Positions 61,639 to 64,000 of a stretch of 64,000 nt of DNA are shown here, piece after piece; within the stretch, counting starts at the first letter, position 1; the number at the start of each line of letters is the position of its first letter. The position numbers and the translations under genes are program-made. The stretch is taken from positions 372,001 to 436,000 of the forward strand of contig CALXKN010000001.1 of the NCBI GenBank assembly GCA_944388995.1. The letters run 5' to 3'. The notes beneath the pieces were generated by a model that was not told where the DNA came from, did not search any database, and saw nothing but the letters and a program-made list of their open reading frames with translations. The stretch is from an uncultured Spirochaetota bacterium (GTDB lineage Bacteria; Spirochaetota; Spirochaetia; JAFGXN01).

Positions 61639-61654
61639 CGATATTTTAATATCG
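61639..61654. repeat. Palindrome upstream of fliS
   Basis: CGATATT-TT-AATATCG, a perfect 7-bp inverted repeat 20 bases before the fliS ATG. It could be an operator or part of the promoter; no sigma28 consensus was recognised. Confidence 0.35.
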
Positions 61655-61674
61655 AAAGTTCGCAAGGAGACTCC

Positions 61675-62100
61675 ATGAGCAACCTTTCTCCCCAAAATAC
61701 ATATCATCAAAACCGAATTAAAACTGCCGGTCAGAGTGAACTGATTGTCATGCTTTACGACGCCGCCATCCGGAATTTGCAGATAGCAGTTGAAGAGTTG
61801 AAAACGGAAAAACCGCGAATCGATATCGTCAACAACGCCTTCAACAAAGCTTCGGGCATCATTGCCGAGCTGAGCGCTTCACTGAATTTCGACCGGGGAG
61901 GAGAAATCGCCGATCATTTGTTCAACCTCTATTGTTTTTTCGGAAGCGAAATCACGAAAGCCAACGTCCGCAAAGAGACCGGCAATATCCCGACCATTAT
62001 CGAAATGCTGGAAGATTTGCGCCGCGCCTGGAAAATTGCCGCCTCGGACGCTTCCTCCGCTCCCGCCGGACATTACGAAGGACTCAGTATCAACGGATGA
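61675..62100 (+). CDS. fliS: Flagellin-export chaperone FliS
   Basis: 141 residues. Typical FliS features: an N-terminal PQNTYHQNRIKTAGQSELIV ('Y....v.tas...Li.mLYd'), MLYDAAIRNLQIAVEELKTE, and a C-terminal helix. FliS caps flagellin in the cytoplasm and hands it to the export gate. AAGGAG lies before the ATG. flgN follows with ATGA overlap, and this pairing supports a flagellated organism. No flagellin gene is in the window. Confidence 0.92.
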   Translation: MSNLSPQNTYHQNRIKTAGQSELIVMLYDAAIRNLQIAVEELKTEKPRIDIVNNAFNKASGIIAELSASLNFDRGGEIADHLFNLYCFFGSEITKANVRKETGNIPTIIEMLEDLRRAWKIAASDASSAPAGHYEGLSING

Positions 62101-62531
62101 AAACGGATTCCAAACTGATTGACCTGATCGTATCCCAACAGGAACGGCAGAAGGAGTATTTCCTCGAGTATCTGCGCGTTCAGGAGCTGGAACGGCTCGA
62201 TTTGAAAAACGAACGCTACGATGACCTGAAAATTCATCTTGACGTCGAACAGCGCATTCTTTCGAAAATCATCCGTCTTTCAAAAATCATCACCAATCAC
62301 ATTTACGATTTGAAGCTGAAAGATATCTCCGAAGCGCCGGAGGTGTTTTCGCGGCAGAAAGAGCTGGAAACGCTGAAAGAAAACGCCATCCGCAACAACA
62401 TCCACAATCAGACCGCCATGGAAGAGCGGAAAGAGGCGATGCGGCCGCATTTGGTGTTTTCTGTCGCCCGCAAACGCTCGCCGCTTCCGGCCGAAGGAAA
62501 AATGCCGCAAATCATCAACGTTTCCATTTAG
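62097..62531 (+). CDS. flgN: FlgN-like flagellar export chaperone
   Basis: 144 residues, starting at the ATG that overlaps the fliS stop. It is a long helical protein: LIDLIVSQQERQKEYFLEYL, then a central helical hairpin rich in Leu/Glu/Lys, and a Pro-containing tail (ARKRSPLPAEGKMPQIINVS). Size, helicity and the fliS neighbour fit FlgN-type chaperones for hook-associated proteins, but primary-sequence conservation in this family is low. Its stop codon overlaps the stop of the convergent aroA. Confidence 0.65.
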   Translation: MKTDSKLIDLIVSQQERQKEYFLEYLRVQELERLDLKNERYDDLKIHLDVEQRILSKIIRLSKIITNHIYDLKLKDISEAPEVFSRQKELETLKENAIRNNIHNQTAMEERKEAMRPHLVFSVARKRSPLPAEGKMPQIINVSI

Positions 62532-63805
62532 CCGTTTGCGGCGGGGGGAGTTTCGCAGACTGCCGCCAATGTTTCAAAAAACGCAGGGAAGGTGACCGCC
62601 GCCGCTTCGGCGCCCTCAACGGTGACGGGCGCATCGGCCGCCAATCCGGCAACTGCCAACGCCATCGCTATGCGATGATCGCCTCGGGAACAGACACAGC
62701 CTCCGCGAAGTCCGGTTCCCCGAATGACCATTCCGTCGGGAAGTTCCGTAATATCCGCACCCAATTTTGTCAGCTCTTCAGTCATGCAGCGAATGCGGTC
62801 TGTCTCTTTTTGACGCGTGTGCGCTGCGTTAAAAAGCCGCGTTTCGCCGTCGGCAAAACAGGCAGTCACCGCCAAAATCGGCAGCGCGTCGGGAATATCA
62901 TTCATATCAGCCGAAAAAGCTTTCAATCTGCCGCCTTCAATCGTCAGTCGGTCGCCTTGCAGTTCAATGCGGCAGCCCGCCTTTTCCAACAGAAACACAA
63001 CGGCCTTATCACCCTGCGCGTCAGTCATATCGAGTCCGGTTAAGGTCAGCCGACTGCGTGTAACGGCGGCCGCGCACAGAAAAAAACACGCCGAAGAAAA
63101 ATCAGCGGGAATTGTCCGGTCAAACGGCCGGTAAATTTGTCCCCCCGGAATAAAAACATCGGTATAATTTTCGTCGCTTTGAAACGAGATAATTTGTTCG
63201 TTCATCCACCGTTTGGTCATGTCGACATACGGCTTTTCTTTTAAAATTCCGGTTTTGATTTCGAAATTTCCGTCAGCCAACGGCAGAGCCAGCAGCAATG
63301 CCGACAAATACTGACTGGTCGGACAATCGATTTTTACTTTTCCGGAATGAATCGGTCCGCAAACAGTAAACGGAGCATATCCTTCTTTTGTTTCGCATTT
63401 GATTTCAACACCGAGTGTTTTTAACACATTCAGCAGCCCGGCAGCGCTGCGGGCGCAAACGGAACTGTCGCCCGTCAGCCGAAACGGTCGGCCGATCAAC
63501 GAAGCAAAAGCCGCCGCAAAAAAAAGCGTTGTCCCCGAATTGAGAACGTCTGCTCCGTCAAGTACATGATGAAAGCGTTTTCCGATGCCGAAAACCCGCA
63601 GATACTCCGTGTTTTCCTCAATTCGGGCGCCGAAAGCGCGGCATACCGCGATACACGCTTTTGTGTCTTCGGAAAAAAGCGGCTTCCGCAGCACCGATTC
63701 GCCGTCAGCTGCCGCCGCGATGAAAAGTCCCCGAATCGTATGCGACTTTGAACCGGGAACAGCCGCCTCGCCGTGAATTCGGGAAGGGGTAATCGTTATT
63801 TTCAT
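62528..63805 (-). CDS. aroA: 3-phosphoshikimate 1-carboxyvinyltransferase (EPSP synthase)
   Basis: 425 residues, full length. Motifs: VPGSKSHTIRGLFIAAAADG (catalytic Lys and Ser), DCPTSQYLSALLLALPLADG (shikimate-phosphate Ser-Gln), PADFSSACFFLCAAAV, DIPDALPILAVTACFADG (catalytic Asp), HTRQKETDRIRCMTEELTKL and GDHRIAMALAVAGL. It makes EPSP from shikimate-3-phosphate and PEP. The PEP-site loop reads VLNSGTTLFFAAAF, where most enzymes have 'GN.GT..R': the conserved Gly and Arg are replaced. TATAAA ends six bases before the ATG, with no Shine-Dalgarno site. Confidence 0.9.
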   Translation of the reverse strand: MKITITPSRIHGEAAVPGSKSHTIRGLFIAAAADGESVLRKPLFSEDTKACIAVCRAFGARIEENTEYLRVFGIGKRFHHVLDGADVLNSGTTLFFAAAFASLIGRPFRLTGDSSVCARSAAGLLNVLKTLGVEIKCETKEGYAPFTVCGPIHSGKVKIDCPTSQYLSALLLALPLADGNFEIKTGILKEKPYVDMTKRWMNEQIISFQSDENYTDVFIPGGQIYRPFDRTIPADFSSACFFLCAAAVTRSRLTLTGLDMTDAQGDKAVVFLLEKAGCRIELQGDRLTIEGGRLKAFSADMNDIPDALPILAVTACFADGETRLFNAAHTRQKETDRIRCMTEELTKLGADITELPDGMVIRGTGLRGGCVCSRGDHRIAMALAVAGLAADAPVTVEGAEAAAVTFPAFFETLAAVCETPPAANG

Positions 63806-63811
63806 AAGAAT

Positions 63812-63817
63812 TTTATA
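63812..63817 (-). promoter_or_regulatory. -10 box of aroA, leaderless geometry
   Basis: TATAAA on the minus strand, six bases (ATTCTT) before the ATG at 63805; -35 weak. Confidence 0.45.
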
Positions 63818-63838
63818 TCTTATTTCCGCCTTTTCGTG

Positions 63839-63844
63839 TATAAT
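63839..63844 (+). promoter_or_regulatory. -10 box of polA, leaderless geometry
   Basis: TATAAT six bases (TTTTCC) before the ATG at 63851; -35 weak. Only 45 bases separate the two divergent start codons. Confidence 0.5.
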
Positions 63845-63850
63845 TTTTCC

Positions 63851-64000
63851 ATGAAAAAACCTCTTTATTTAATCGATGGCTACAGTTTGATTTATCGAAC
63901 CTATTTTGCGCTTATCCGTTCGCCGTTGATGACTTCTAAAGGGAAAAACCGCAATGTTGTCTTCGGTTTTTTCAACTCACTGTTTCCGTTTATCAAAAAA
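63851..64000 (+). CDS. polA: DNA polymerase I, N-terminal fragment
   Basis: The first 50 codons of a gene cut by the window end. PLYLIDGYSLIYRTYFALIR and NVVFGFFNSLFPFIKK match the start of the 5'-3' exonuclease (FEN-like) domain of PolA, in which the Asp of 'LIDG' is a metal ligand and 'n..v.Gf...l' follows. The start is fixed by the motif position and by the TATAAT six bases upstream. The polymerase part is outside the window. Confidence 0.85.
   Translation, partial: MKKPLYLIDGYSLIYRTYFALIRSPLMTSKGKNRNVVFGFFNSLFPFIKK

Noticed and set aside
1-64000. CRISPR arrays, tRNA or rRNA genes, prophage and insertion sequences
   Set aside because: No regularly spaced repeats, cloverleaf-like sequences, phage structural genes, transposases or integrases were found in the genes or gaps.

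Overview
The window reads as chromosomal DNA of a spirochaete, most likely a Treponema-like or other Spirochaetales member. This is an inference from gene content: an archaeal-type V-ATPase operon, flagellar fliS-flgN, an outer-membrane barrel resembling the spirochaetal UPF0164 group, many lipoproteins, a MurA carrying Asp in place of the active-site Cys, and anaerobic redox enzymes (NfnAB, a fumarate-reductase type complex). No rRNA, tRNA, CRISPR array, prophage or insertion sequence was seen. Genes are densely packed on both strands, with ATGA/TGATG overlaps inside operons.

Layout. 1-3.4 kb (minus): WecA-like transferase, cytidylate-kinase-like protein, V-ATPase G/H, C and I (I runs off the edge). 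3.6-10.1 kb (plus): metK, MBL/beta-CASP nuclease, leuS, metallophosphatase lipoprotein. 10.1-18.7 kb: perR-like regulator divergent from a ClC exchanger; then an M29 peptidase/proS/glycosidase operon, a thioesterase, folB, a dicarboxylate-symporter-like protein and an unknown. 18.8-25.2 kb: murA; a minus-strand cluster of an atypical AAA+ enhancer-binding protein, a STAS-zinc ribbon protein and two membrane proteins, one resembling LptF/G; an orphan sugar-binding-type lipoprotein. 25.3-29.7 kb: unknown, nfnA, nfnB and acyl-ACP thioesterase in one operon. 29.7-33.3 kb (minus): lipid-anchored nitroreductase, then ctpA-rsmE-GT26 glycosyltransferase. 33.4-38.3 kb (plus): MinD-like ATPase, lgt, epmA, DUF4105 protein, periplasmic thioredoxin, strong terminator. 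38.4-42.8 kb: PHP phosphatase and a heterodimeric ABC exporter. 43-45 kb (minus): two related lipoproteins. 45.2-48.6 kb: a three-subunit fumarate reductase/succinate dehydrogenase without membrane anchor, preceded by a candidate structured RNA. 48.5-54.6 kb: hemerythrin, aspS, galU, lipoprotein, SGNH hydrolase. 54.7-61.5 kb (minus): a 1567-residue repeat lipoprotein and a beta-barrel protein. 61.7-64 kb: fliS, flgN, aroA (minus), polA start.

The most striking signal is regulatory. Many first genes of transcription units carry a sigma70-like promoter (TTGAcA, 16-17 bp, TATAAT or TAAACT) whose -10 box ends only 5-8 bases before the start codon, with no Shine-Dalgarno sequence, whereas genes inside operons have good Shine-Dalgarno sites. 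This predicts widespread leaderless mRNAs and fixes several start codons. Other points of note are the RNA-like element before sdhA, the giant lipoprotein/barrel pair, the GAFTGA-less activator next to the STAS cluster, and two GC-rich hairpin elements between genes.

All assignments come from reading the sequence and its translations by eye. No database search or folding program was run.
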